This document shows, piece after piece, positions 21,461 to 33,800 of a stretch of 64,000 nt of DNA. How positions within the stretch are numbered: position 1 is the first letter of the stretch; every line of letters starts with the position of its first letter. A program made the position numbers and the translations under genes. The DNA comes from Adiantum capillus-veneris (Eukaryota; Streptophyta; Polypodiopsida; Polypodiales; Pteridaceae): positions 118,537,018 to 118,601,017 of the forward strand of contig CM043958.1 in assembly GCA_014529385.2 (NCBI GenBank), read 5' to 3'. The notes under the pieces are model-generated. The model was not told the DNA's origin and did no database searches. It saw nothing but the letters and a program-made list of their open reading frames with translations.

Positions 21461-22177
21461 AATAAAAGAGAGGGTCTTTCAACACCAAAACAACACTGGC
21501 TCCTGTCAAGCTTCTAATAGCTCAATAGTGGTTAAGCCGTAGGCAAGCCCCGTAGGACTCCACTATTAAGACCATAGCTCTCGACGGTGATGCCCCGTTA
21601 ACTACACAAAGGCAGGCACACTGCAAGGCTGAAAAATTGGAGTTTAGTGTATTGATTGAAAAATCTTAGCTAGATTCCAAGTTTTCCTTGAAGTAAACTC
21701 ACAAAATTTTGCTAGTGTACATATGAACAATTTCTTAAATTTTGAACTTTTATGGGCATTGGCTTTTCAAAAGCAAAATTGAGCCACCCTTCAATTGGCT
21801 TTCAAGAGGAAAAGTAAACTGGAAAAGTACAATCAAACCGTCTTTTTATTTTTACTTGATTGGTTGAGTGTTGAAAGTGGAAAAGGTTCACAAATTCCAA
21901 GCTTTATAAGAATGTGACATTTGTAAGATTTTCTTTCAAGTGAAGCAGTGAGTGACACATGGATGCCTTCTCCTTCTTCAAAAACTTTAAGCTGCTTCGT
22001 ATATAGTAAGATATATTAGAAGGTTACAAAATAAAACATGCAGATACTATCTTGTAACAACAAACGTCACTTTATAAAAGATGGCAACACACATGCTCTC
22101 TCTCTTGTTCTAGATGAGAACTTTTGTGTGTGTGTGTGCGCGCGCACACACGCGTGTATGCATGCGCACGTGGGTCC

Positions 22178-22244
<67 letters not shown>

Positions 22245-22395
22245 ATCATACCTTGATAGCCATATGGAAGATAGTTTGAAATGCAATCTCTAAGCTCATA
22301 ACTCATATTGATCATCAACATTAGGGCTTGACACAATTCCCTTAAAGAAAAGGAGCGGAGTAGAGTGATTCGAGCATCCTCACAAAACCTACGCA

Positions 22396-22426
<31 letters not shown>

Positions 22427-22653
22427 GGCAGAGCGGGGGGAGTCGTGCATGGAGATTTAAGAGAGAAGCAGAGAAGTATTGGCCCTCATAGATACATCAT
22501 ATATGTGGGCTATCGTTTCTAGCTAAACATTGAGCGGGAGATTATGCCATTTTGGTCCTCGACAGGCCACGTAATTGCGAGCATCTACTACACGCTCAAT
22601 GCCATTGTGAAATGCTACAGGCTCCTCTCCCAACACAGGATGCGCAGAGGTGT

Positions 22654-22688
<35 letters not shown>

Positions 22689-22889
22689 TACACACACACA
22701 CACACACGCGTGTACGTGCACACAAAATTGGGTTGCACATGCACATTCAAGACTGAAGTGATTTGACGACGCGTGGGAGTCTCCATCGTTTGAGAATTTC
22801 TCAAGATCAATAAAGAATAGTATAGATAGATTTACTTTAAAATTATTTCAATCAAGAAATTTTTTTTGGCACTGTCTTTGAGACCCCCC

Positions 22890-22959
<70 letters not shown>

Positions 22960-24187
22960 CACACACACGCACACACGAACATACACAAACATCCTTCCAT
23001 TTTGGGGTTATTCGAAACCAATGTTCGATTAAAATTGGACTTTAGTGTATTAATTGAAAAATCCTAGCTAGATTTCAAGTTTACCTTTAAGTAAACCGAC
23101 AAAATTTTGCTAGTGTACATACGAACAATTTTTCAAATTTTAAAATTTTATGGCTATTGGCTTTCCAAAAGAAAAGTTGAGCGATCCTTCAAATAAGGAG
23201 AAGTAAAGTTGGAAAAGTACAATCAAAACTTTTTTTAATGCTTTGAAAGGTTTAAAATTGAAAGAATAGTATAGATAGATTTACTTTAAAATTATTTCAA
23301 TCAATTTTTTTTTATGACATCCTCTTTGAAACCGCCATCTCTCTCTCTCACACACACACACACAAACACACACACTCACATCCTTCCATTTTGGGGTTAT
23401 TCGAAACAATGTTCATTAAAATTGGACTTTAGTGTATTAATTAAAAAATCCTAGCTAGATTTGAAGTTTATCTTGAAGTAAACGGACAAAATTTTGCTAG
23501 TGTACATACGAACAATTTCTTAAATTTTGAAATTTTATGGCTATTGGCTTTGTTAAAGAAAAGTTGAGCTGGCTTTCACTTAAGGAAAAGTACAGTTAGA
23601 AAAGTATAGTCAAACCTTTTTTTTTAATGCTTTGAAAGGTTAAAAATTGAAGGGATGAAAAGGTTCTTTTGTAAGGTTTTCTTTTAAGTGAAGCAGTGAG
23701 TGACACATGGAGGGTCTCTTTTTGCTTGAAAATTAGTGAGTGAGACATGGAGGGTCTCTCCTTGCTTGAAAATTAGTGAGTAACACATGGAGGGTCTCTC
23801 TTTGCTTGAAAATTTTAAGCTGCATTATATATAGTATAGAAGTTAACTTCTTTTTGAGCATTTTATCGAGATTATCTGGTAGAATAAGAGGGAAACAAGT
23901 GCTTACACAACTATAGAATATCTCTGTGTGTGTGTGCGTCAGGGCTCGGGAAAAGATAGGTTCGCTTTATCCAAAGCCTATTCAAAATGAAAAATGGTCG
24001 GGTCAAGTTTGGGCAAGAAGGTTCTCAAGCCGGTTCAAACTATGAAATTTTTAGTTATAATATGAGATTTTTAGTGTGATTATCCCTCTCAAATTTAGAG
24101 TTAACCTGTTCATATGCGTGTGAAAAGGTTCCAAAAACCGGGTCCACAAAAAATGTTTCCCGAGCCTTGGTGTGTGTGCGCACGTGC

Positions 24188-24236
<49 letters not shown>

Positions 24237-24726
24237 GGACTATCAATACTCCATCAATACATCAAATCATTGTAAGCCTACAATGCCTACAGGACTAGAT
24301 GTCACTACAAACTTTGATCTATTCAAAACATGGTATGCAAATTGAGAGGGTATGGGGACACACAAAATAAGACACCATGAATGTTTTTCTCTTGCTTGGG
24401 ATCGCATGCATGACAGAGACCTCCATGGACAAAATGTGTTCCTAGAATTTTTTTATTTTTTTTTCATCTAAGTACATGCATGTGTGTACTATTTGCATGC
24501 ATGAGAGACACGATTTTATACATGCATATATGCATTCTTTACATGATTAAAATGTATATGTGGATATCAATAGAAAAATGAACAATAGCCTGCATGCACA
24601 AAAAGAAAATGCTATTGTTAAGTTTCCATGTGGCACCAATAGTCCACTATTCTCCCATAATTCTTCCCAAAAGTCTAATGCTCCACTAAGGCCTTATGAA
24701 GGCCACTTCTTCCAAGGATGTTCATT
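21461..24726. other. Non-coding stretch of microsatellites and a repeated module
   Basis: No gene. It holds (GT)n and (GA)n at 22121-22240, (CA)n at 22393-22424, (CT)n(CA)n at 22652-22707, a C tract of about 35 bp ending at 22926 followed by (CT)n to 22955, (CT)n(CA)n at 23336-23376, and (GA)n at 24187-24232. A non-microsatellite module is repeated three times among them (separate entry). Confidence 0.8.
21629..23850. repeat. Three diverged copies of a ~300-430 bp module
   Basis: Copies start near 21640, 23030 and 23415. Each opens with TTTAGTGTATTRATTGAAAA, continues with AAATTTTGCTAGTGTACATA and then TTTTATGGSYATTGGCTTT. Copies 1 and 3 end in an AAGCTGC..TATATAGTA text. Copy 3 holds an internal tandem repeat (about 46 bp, at 23691-23825) with GACACATGGAGGGTCTCT. 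Confidence 0.75.
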
Positions 24727-25006
24727 CACAAGAAGATTTAGAAATTTTCTCATGTAGGAAAACGGAGTCTTTTTTCAGTGTTTTTCATACAATGCATAAC
24801 ATCATGAGCTTATGCTCGAGAGGCACCGCATACATAGCTAGGTACGATTGGGGGCAGGGGACCACCTGTCCCCCCACCGGGCCGGCGGTCCCCTGCCCCC
24901 AATCGTACCTAGCTAGGTATGTGATGCCTCCCTCACAGAAGCTCATGATGTTGAGGTAAGTCACAATGTGGGAATTATTGTGAGAATTTGTCCAAAACTT
25001 CTTGTG
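24727..25006. mobile_element. Hairpin MITE, copy 1
   Basis: This 280-bp element begins CACAAGAAG and ends CTTCTTGTG, with looser terminal complementarity beyond. Its core at about 24805-24940 is a near-perfect hairpin: arms include GCTAGGTACGATTGGGGGCA and its reverse complement around a GC-rich loop. The flanks ATT and GTT differ by one base, consistent with a 3-bp target duplication. CACAAGAA-type ends plus a 3-bp duplication suggest a CACTA-like origin (inference). Confidence 0.75.
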
Positions 25007-27954
25007 GTTACCTCCATAGATGCAACCACCTACTTAACCAATGTCCTCATTCTTGTTTGTGTACACATTCCAAATATTTGTAGCACTTTTCTTCAATGTC
25101 ATCATTTGAGGATGGCATGTCACATGTTACATCCCACAATGTGGGCACATTCACTTGATGAGAACAAATCACAACACTAGTTACAAATCCACCACTAGTT
25201 ACAAATCACAACAACAATCAAGACATATGCTAACCACTGTTCGGAAAAAATCATTTTTAAAAACATACAAATATCCCTCCAAGACAAATCTGAACTAGAA
25301 ATTTTACAATACTAGCCAGTATTTTTGCAAAATTACGCTCTTTTCCATATTTTTAAGTGGAATCTTCTCCTTCTTCACCTCCCCTTAACCGGCTACTTTG
25401 ATTTCGCAACCGGCTCAAGGCTAAGCTGAGGCACACTTTTCTCGAACACTGATGCTAACTCAATATAATGTCGAACAACTTACCCACATCTTTTTGAAAA
25501 AAATAACTATTTTTCATGGCCAAGGAGAGCAATCAGCAATTGTGATGATCACTATGCCATTTAACAAAAAACCTCTCTCTCTTTCAAATGCTTATTCATG
25601 TACAATTGTGGCATATGTGCAAAAAATGTTCTCTTTTTCAACTCCTTATTTACGTCCAATTTGTTAGAGAGATGTCTGGAATTTGTCTAAAAATTGTATC
25701 AACAATGGACACAAATCTAGACTAATTGACTGCTAAAATTATTTGAATTTTACAAGAGCCTATGCACATGTGTTATGGAAAATCAAGATAAAAAGAGACC
25801 ATTCCAAAGAAGGTAGTTTTCCTACTTCAAATGCTACCAACATCAAATCGTATATTTTGCAGTCAATTGATGTTTGTGTAATAAATTAGCTGCTATGTCT
25901 TTGATACCATACACTATCAAAATGATTGATTGTAGAAAAATATGTTCTCACAAAACGATGTAATTCAAGACAACTATGATCAAAATTGTGAAGGATCCCT
26001 GTACAGTAATCACAGATTTAAGCCCCATCTACATTTGGGCATTTTCACTTGGATTCTTCTGCACAATAAACAACAAAACAAAAGAAGTCTAGCTTTAATA
26101 AATCTCATTTGGTTTTGGGAACAATAAGAGCTTGTTATTCAATGAGTGGATGATAAATTTTGATCATAGTAAAAATCTATCTTACAAAATAGAATAATAT
26201 TCTCTTGAAGGAATTTGAAGTTTGGAAACACCATTCACTAATGACCATTGATTACTTGAAGCCATAACCCTTCACACCAAGCAACAAGACCCAATGAAGA
26301 TAATTCTAAGGCCCATTGATTACTTGAAGTGATAACCTAATGAAGCCATTATTTCTTCTAGATAAATTACATACTAGGGTCTCTCAAGAAAGTTCTAATA
26401 GAGAAGGTGGGTTTGCTTATATGTTTTCTTCCATATGTTGTAAACATAACGAGTAGTCCTAAGAACCTATTCCCAACAAACATGGCCTCCACTCAAACAG
26501 ACATTGGGAAACTACCCATGGAGTAAGACTCCCTAAAAGAGAATACAAAGAAAGAGAAGAATTTGTACCCCTCTTTCAATGATGGAAGACATCTTTGTCC
26601 AATTGTGGAACATGAAGGGCATCAAAACCCGCAAGAAATATGCTATGTTTCGGGAAAAGATAATTTGGCAGCACATAGTCCGCTAGGATGAAGAGGGCAT
26701 GGTGCAGAATTTAATGTAGGAGTGTTGAGCCATGATGGCATATAAAAGTAGTCCTCCATGATGAAGATGAAGTGAGAGAAGATAAGGGATCGCATCTCAC
26801 AACACATGTCGGCCAAGAGAGGCACTCCGGTGAAAATGAATGCTTGTTAGGAGCCAACGCCTCATAGATGACACACTTGTTCAATAGCATGCCCCCTACA
26901 CTCATCATTGAGTGCAGCTATGCTCACCATTGTTGACAATCATCCACGTTAACTTTTCATGTAGCATGTCAATTCATCGTCATCCCATTTTCACTTGGTT
27001 GCAGTGAAGCAAGTATGTAGAATTTGTAAGCACTCCTCAACTCTGAGTGTTGTCTATGCCATTACGTAAAGCACCACAAAGACCAAAGTGAAGGCCATAA
27101 CCTAAGGATAATGTAGAGCTATATAGAGAGAGCTAGGGAATGGCACCAAAAGATTGTCAAAATTGGTTACGGAAGAAGGTTAGGCAATACCTTAAGGTGA
27201 TTACTATGTATAAATTATGTATATCGCATGCGTTCAAGGAATATTTTTAGCACTCCTTTCAGTGAACTTTTGACAAATAAAAATACACCTTCTATATGTA
27301 AAAATGTGAAAAGAATGACATTTAGTAACCCCTTCTACTGCAGTCACGTGATAGTCACATAATTATTAAGTGAGCCTCTTGAGCACAGCACTCGATGCAT
27401 AGTTATCATTTACCTTTTGAAATAAATGTGGTCTTTTATCTCTATATTGCTTCAAGTTGGATGTAGAATTTTAAGTCTACAGCTTCAAAACCCAAAATTC
27501 CATCTCCGACATCGGTTGCCATTGAAACTTCACCTACACCTCGTTGCTTCTTAGCCTCTTAAATTGCAACAATCGCCACCAGAATCCCTTTGTTGCCCAC
27601 TCTTGCCGGATTTTCCATTGAGTCAACACCCTCAACAATGTCATGGCCGACAACTATCTGTTCTCTTGTAGCAACCACAAAGGCTTCCAATTTTTGGTAC
27701 CACTTTCACTTTCAGAGAGGGCAGTTACTCCCTCTCTCAGCTGTGGGAAACATCTTAACCTTGGATACCCAATTCCTCTTCATCTTTGTTCATGCTCATT
27801 GGTGGTATTTATCCTAGGGAGGGCACATGCTTGACTTGCAGATGTACTGCATGTACCTATGTGGATCGGCCTATTGGCTTGGTAAAAGTCCTTCTTTTGA
27901 GCATAGGCTTTTAGTCCAGTGGGAAATGGAAAAATTCATCGCTTTTGAGTACAA

Positions 27955-28148
27955 TGTACTCCTCATTATGCTCTTCCTGTCTATGCTTGACTTGTGCAAA
28001 AAACATTGTTTCTTCTCCAGATTGTCAGTAAATTAGTTGTAAGTATGCGGACAGTGTACTCCTCATTATGCTCTTCCTGTCTATGCTTGACTTGTGCAAA
28101 AAACATTGTTTCTTCTCCAGATTGTCAGTAAATTAGTTGCAAGTATCT
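27955..28148. repeat. Direct duplication, 100-bp period
   Basis: TGTACTCCTCATTATGCTC starts at 27955 and again at 28055. The two copies are nearly identical through ATTGTCAGTAAATTAGTTG, so the duplication looks recent. Confidence 0.9.
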
Positions 28149-28358
28149 GGACATAAAACTGATGACAATAAGATGGGAGAATAATAGACGAAGGAGGAGA
28201 AGAGCTATTACAAGAGGAGCGCGGGTAGTCAGGCGAGCACAAAAGAAGTAAGGAGATGCAGTCTGCAAAGATGGGAGCATGGATCGAGGCAAAAGAGATG
28301 GGAGGTGTGGGTGGGGTTTAAGTGTGAGGTGTGGTGTGAGAAGCACTATCTAGTGGAG

Positions 28359-28403
<45 letters not shown>

Positions 28404-28814
28404 CACAGCCCAATTTTCTTCAAGGCAAGATCGAAATATAGCCAAAATCTGGCTATTTAGTACGTGAAAAATGGAAATCCAGGCCAACTGGAAGATGGAT
28501 CCAATGTCAGCTTTTAAGGTTTTTGGTGGACACATGAATTTCGACTAATTTGGATCAATTTTAACTCACTCTATGGGTTTTGAGGATATTTTCGAGGTTT
28601 TGCATTGAATTAGGCTCAGGTAGGTCTTACACATTTTGAAAAGGAAATAACGAGGCGAATCTTGAGAGATCCTGGACCTCGTTGCATAACAAAATCATTT
28701 TATAATGAATTTAAAGATCGCTAAACATCATTTGGTCGCAGCAAAACTGTTTCTTGCTTGTGACAAAGGCCGTGCATTAGGAAGGTATGCCATGCAGAAT
28801 TTTGTCACAGCAAT

Positions 28815-28818
<4 letters not shown>

Positions 28819-28904
<86 letters not shown>
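28819..28904. repeat. (GA)n microsatellite, about 85 bp
   Basis: An almost uninterrupted GA run of about 42 units is followed by a G-rich stretch. Frames reading ERERER or LSLSLS through it are artefacts. Confidence 0.95.
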
Positions 28905-28907
<3 letters not shown>

Positions 28908-29510
28908 AAGGGGGGGGAGGGGGCGGGGGACAAACCTGTGTGCATAGAAAGAAGGGGGGGGGGATCACGACAAGATTGAACCTGACAAAGCTGCATACAG
29001 AGGGTTAATGGAGAGACTGCCTCATGCAGCGTATGCAACGGAGGAGGCAGTTGCCTTGTGTTGAGAGGGTGGAGAATCTTTGTGAAGGCGTCGACGGGGC
29101 GATAAGGGAATCTTTTTACGAATGATTTTATTTAAAGTAGCGCCAATAGTAGCCATGTGATATAGGTTTTGAATGGTTTCGACACTAGTGGCCCAAGGAG
29201 CTTTATTGGGGCCACTAGTTTTTGCGAGATGGGTTCAACATCGAATTAAATTTCAAGATGTTGTCTCAGTTTTACTCCCCTCGCAACGGCGATCTTTGTT
29301 GACTTGCTCCAGACTCAGTTGAGGCATGGGTTTTTTGGCCTTTTTTTTTGCTCCAGGCTCAATGTATGGGATTCAATAGGAACATTGCTCGAATTTGACT
29401 TGAATTTTTTTGAGATTTACCTCAACATTAAATTTAAGGTGGAAGCCCTTAAATTGTCGAGAAATTTAGAGTGCAAAAACTTCAAATAGAGTCAATTTGC
29501 CTCTCCCATT

Positions 29511-29785
29511 CACAAGAAGATTTAGAAATTTTCTCATGTGGGAAAACGGAGTCTTTCTCATTGTTTTTCATACAATGCATAACATTATGAGCTTCTGCTC
29601 GAGAGGCACTGCATACCTAGCTAGGTACGGGGGTAGGGGACAGCCGGCCCCCCCACCAGGCCGGCAGTCCCCTACCCCCAATCGTACCTAGCTAGGTATG
29701 CGGCGCCTCCCTCACAGAAGCTCATGATGTTGAGGTAAGTCACAATGTGGGAAATATTGTGAGAATTTGTCCAAAACTTCTTGTG
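29511..29785. mobile_element. Hairpin MITE, copy 2
   Basis: This 275-bp copy matches 24727-25006 end to end, with the same CACAAGAAG/CTTCTTGTG ends and central GC-rich hairpin. It is flanked on both sides by ATT, a candidate 3-bp target duplication. One hairpin arm has lost the CGATTG bases still present in the other arm (GGTACGGGGG versus CCCCCAATCGTACC). The two copies are about 4.8 kb apart in the same orientation. Confidence 0.8.
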
Positions 29786-30365
29786 ATTCCCCCTATGTAT
29801 GTCTTGCATGTTCTGGAAAAAACTTAAATTTTTTTCCAGTTCCTTTGTGGGAACCTCACCTACTCAAAATTAAAAATTTCAATGATTTTTTTTTAAAAAC
29901 AAAATCAATTTGCTGGCGTTGGCACTCAGCTAGGCAAACTGGTAGACATCTGTGATGCGAGAGAGGGAGACAGAGAGGTCGCGAGGGCGTGCTTGATGGG
30001 GAGGGTGTGTGTGGGTGAGTATGAGGATGAGAGTGTGTGCATGCGAATCTGTTACTGGACCAACGACAAATAACATGGCCGGCTGCGCATGTATGTATGT
30101 GTGTGTGTGTGTGGCTCGGACAGAGTGTGAGAGATTGTGGTTGTCTAAGTTGTCGTATTTCATTGATGGCGTGCGTCAGGGCATGCCCATGTGGGAGTGA
30201 CAAAGAGAGAGGACGTCTGTGCTGGCCCCAAGGCAACCAGAGTTGGTGTGTGTGCACTTGCAGTGATGCAAGTTCCAAGGCCTACGATTGACGGCGTGGG
30301 GAACGAGGGTAGGTGGAGAACAACTCCCTCGTAAGGACAGCGTTGTGGCAGTGATGGCGTGGGCA

Positions 30366-30549
30366 ACCCTCATGACTATATACACATGCACATTTAAGAA
30401 GCTCGTTCATGGGATCGACGTCACGGAATTGGGGCGCGATCGGCGAGGCGATCTGGATCGTTCGCGTGGCAGGGCCGGGCTCAGGTAGGAGGTAAACCCG
30501 GGCAACGAATGGCGGGACGACGTGGCGCCGGGCGGGTGACGTGGCCTCT
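30366..30549 (+). repeat. Left terminal inverted repeat of the MULE
   Basis: 184 bp, 94% identical to the reverse complement of 40108-40291. It contains ACTATATACACATGCAC (TATA-like) near its outer end, and GGTAAACCCGGGCAACG (30491-30507), the inverted form of the motif found in the element's introns. Confidence 0.92.
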
Positions 30550-30854
30550 GGACGTGGGTGAGATGGCGACATACGATCCACGTCGGCACGAATTATGACG
30601 GGGGGAAATCCGACGGGATCACCCGCCATGATTTTGAAGTGGGGTGTGTCACCTCACCTCACCTCAGGCAGTGAGGGGAGCCTCCAGGTCGTCCCGCCAT
30701 GTCGCCCACGTAGTACAGCTTGCAAGATGGGCGTTCAACATTGCCACCTCTGTTTTGGGGTTTGAGGGGGTGTTTCAGGGCATCGCGCAGGTCTGTCCAG
30801 GGGGTTTCAAGGGCATCGCGGGCAAGGGGGAGCTCAGTCCAGGTTTGCGCAGAG

Positions 30855-33800
30855 ATGGCGGGCAAGGCGAAGAAGGGAGGGAGGACGGGAATGAGGGGCG
30901 CCTACTCTACACCTCCGCCAAAGAAGCCTGCTGGAAGGGCTGGGGGGGGAGCCAAAAAGCCGCCTGCGATGAGAGCCACGCGGTCGAGGGCGGGGCCAAC
31001 GTCGGTTGAGCCGGTCAAAGAGGTGGGGGGGGAGCTCCTTCTTGCAGTGTCTCAGCCCAATGTTGTTCCGGAGCCTTCGCCGGTCAAGACTGCTGCTGTG
31101 ACCGCGGAAAGGAAGAAGAAAGCGGGGAAAGGACCAAACAATGACGATGTTCCTCCATTGGCGGTTGTAGAACCGGAGCCATGCAAGGCTGTTGCTGTTG
31201 TGACCAAGGAAGGGAAGAAGGGGGCTTTAAAGGCCCAACAACCAGAACAAGTAAGATAGTTCCCGGTTTTACCTATGAATGTTCGGGTTTATCTGTGGAC
31301 GTTTGGGTTTATTTGTTCCAATGTGTGCAGGGTTTGAAGATTGCAACGCCTCAGGGCCAAGATGCTCCTCTGTCGCCGGATGTATCTCAAGAGGCGTGCC
31401 AAGGTGCTGCTTCAAAGAAAGCTCCAAAGGCCCCAAAGGGCCCAAAGGAGATTCAACGCACAAAACAGGTAGGACTCTTCCTGTAGATGCCCGGGTTTAT
31501 CTGTCATTGCCCGAAGATTTGTGTGGTTTAAGGGAAATTTGTGCCTGCTGTTAAGTGTTCACATGTGCAGGGTTTGAAGAGGGCAACACCGTTGAAGATT
31601 GATGCTCCTCTGTCGGCGGATGTACCTCGAGAGCCATGCCAAGGTGTTGCTTCAAAGAAGGCTCCAAAGGCCCCAAAGATTGCAACGCCTTTGAAGATTG
31701 CAATGCCACCGGGCCAAGATGCTCCTTTGTCGGCGGATGTACCTCGAGAGCAAGGCCAAGGCTCTTTTTTGAAGAAGGCCCCAAAGGCCCCAAAGGAGGC
31801 CCAACCAACAAAACAAGTAAGATTTGTGCAGGGTCAAGATGCTCCTTTGTCATCGGATGTACCTCATGAGCCATGCCAAGATGCTAGTATGAAGAAGGCC
31901 GTAGCCCCAAAGGCCCCAAAGGAGATCCAACCAACAAAACAGGTAGGAGAAATGCCTGGGTTTATCTGTCAGTGCCCGAGTTGCCTGGGTATATCTGTCA
32001 GTGCCCGAGTTTCGCTAGCTGTTAAGTGCTTAGGTGTTTAAGATGTGCAGGGTTTGAATCTGGTTAAAGGATCAGGCGCATTGAAGGGTCAAAAAAGCGG
32101 CCAGTCAAAGGAGGTGAGCAGCACAACGGGCACCCGACCAGGGGCTCCAAAGGCGCCTAAGGCTGCAAAGGAGGACCAACAAACTAAAATGGTAGGACTG
32201 TGCTCGGGTTTATCTGTCAATGCCCGGGTTTACCTGTCAGTGCCCGGGCATTGTGCAATTTTTTTGAAAATTGTGTCGGTTGTAAGGTGTTCACGGGTGG
32301 CAATGTGTGCAGGATATAATTGTGCTTGAAGGATCAAGTCCCTTGAAGGTTCATAAGAGTGGTCAAGCAAAGAAGTTGAGTGGCACAGCAAGCTCCGAGC
32401 CACCCAAGACACAGGTATGCAACAAACGGCCCTAGGCAGACTATTGCAATGAAAGTGTGCCTTGCAAGTGTTTTTGGTCCTTGCACCCGGGTTTATGTCT
32501 GAGTGCATTGTCATAGGTGAACAAGAGAAAGGCCAAGGCCGATGTGAAAGAGAAAGAAGGTACGGCGGTCCCCGAGCAACAATGTGAAGAGGTTGAAGAG
32601 GATGAAAGAGGTGGAAATCCGTGATCCTGTCGAGCGGAAACTTGCTGTTGACGAGGTAAGCCCCTCAAGTGTTGTGCAAGAAGCCAATGAATTGTCTTTT
32701 TTTATCTTATGGTTTTCCTTTTCTTTGATAAAATGGTTAGGTCAAGGTGAAAGGGCACACGGGCAAGGGGCAGTTGGAGAAGGTGCCGGAGGTTAAGATT
32801 GCTGTAAAGAGGGATGGTGTGAAGAATAAGGCTAAAAAGCATGTGGAGATGGGGCAAGAGGATGAAGGGCCGACGGATAAGGCTCTTGCCCTTGTCGGCT
32901 CTTCAAAGCGGCCCAAGCTTCAAGTAAAGAGAGCAAAACAATCAGGAGCAAGCTGTACTACCTCCACAACTATGGTAAGAAGTCCCTAGGTTTATCTGTC
33001 ACGGCATGGTGTGCAACTTTCTCTCTGTCTCTAGTATTCTTGTTGCCCGGGTTTTATCTGTCAGGGCATGGTGTGCAACTCTCTCTCTCTCTCTCTTTCT
33101 CTCTAGTATTCTTATTGCCCGGGTTTATTTGTCACGGCATGGTGTGCAACTCTCTCTCTCTGTCTAGTATTCTTATTGCCCGCGTTTACCTGTCACGTCA
33201 TGGTGTGCAACTCTCTCTCTGTCTAGTATTTTTTATTGCCCGGGTTTATCTGTCACTGACTTGCTTTGCCTTTTGTATTGTATTGGATGTAGACGCCTTA
33301 TGTTGAGGTTATCAATGGGGGTAAGTTGGTGAGGATTTGTTGGGCTGAACCACCATGTGCGAGTCAGAACACTCTCATGGAGAAGAGATCACGGATGATT
33401 CAACACTTAAAGAAAGTACATGGGCTGGATGTCTTCATCCCTCAAAGGCTCGGAGGGCGGCCTCGAGGGAGTGTCAACAACGACGTGCCCAAGTCAAGTA
33501 TACGAGATCAGGTACGGGACCAGCAGCGCTTTAAGGATGTGAGTCGAAAGTTTGCAGTAAATCACAAGAGGATTGAGGAGAGAGCAAAGAATAGGGCAGC
33601 CCTCACTTGGGACGTTCTTCCGCACAAGGCTCAAACGGCCATGAAGAAAGATACTTTTATCATGCAGTTTGTGGCCAACCACATGAAAACAATCGATCAA
33701 AGGGAAGAGGCAATGAAAAAGGAGATCAAGAGTCACGTGGAGGAAGGCTACGAATCTAGGGTAAGTTCTATGGTCATAGAAGACAACTTTACTATTTTAA

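Larger units (their letters stand above)
25007..29510. other. Non-coding stretch between the MITE copies
   Basis: I see only short AT-rich frames without domains. Structures present are a 100-bp tandem duplication (27955-28148), a (GT)20 run at 28363-28402 and a very long (GA)n tract at 28819-28904. Confidence 0.6.

Noticed and set aside
14384-22000. LTRs of the minus-strand chromovirus
   Set aside because: A weak similarity between about 16339 and 21455 (TGCA..AATAAA..AGAGAG) ends after about 30 bp, too little to call LTRs.
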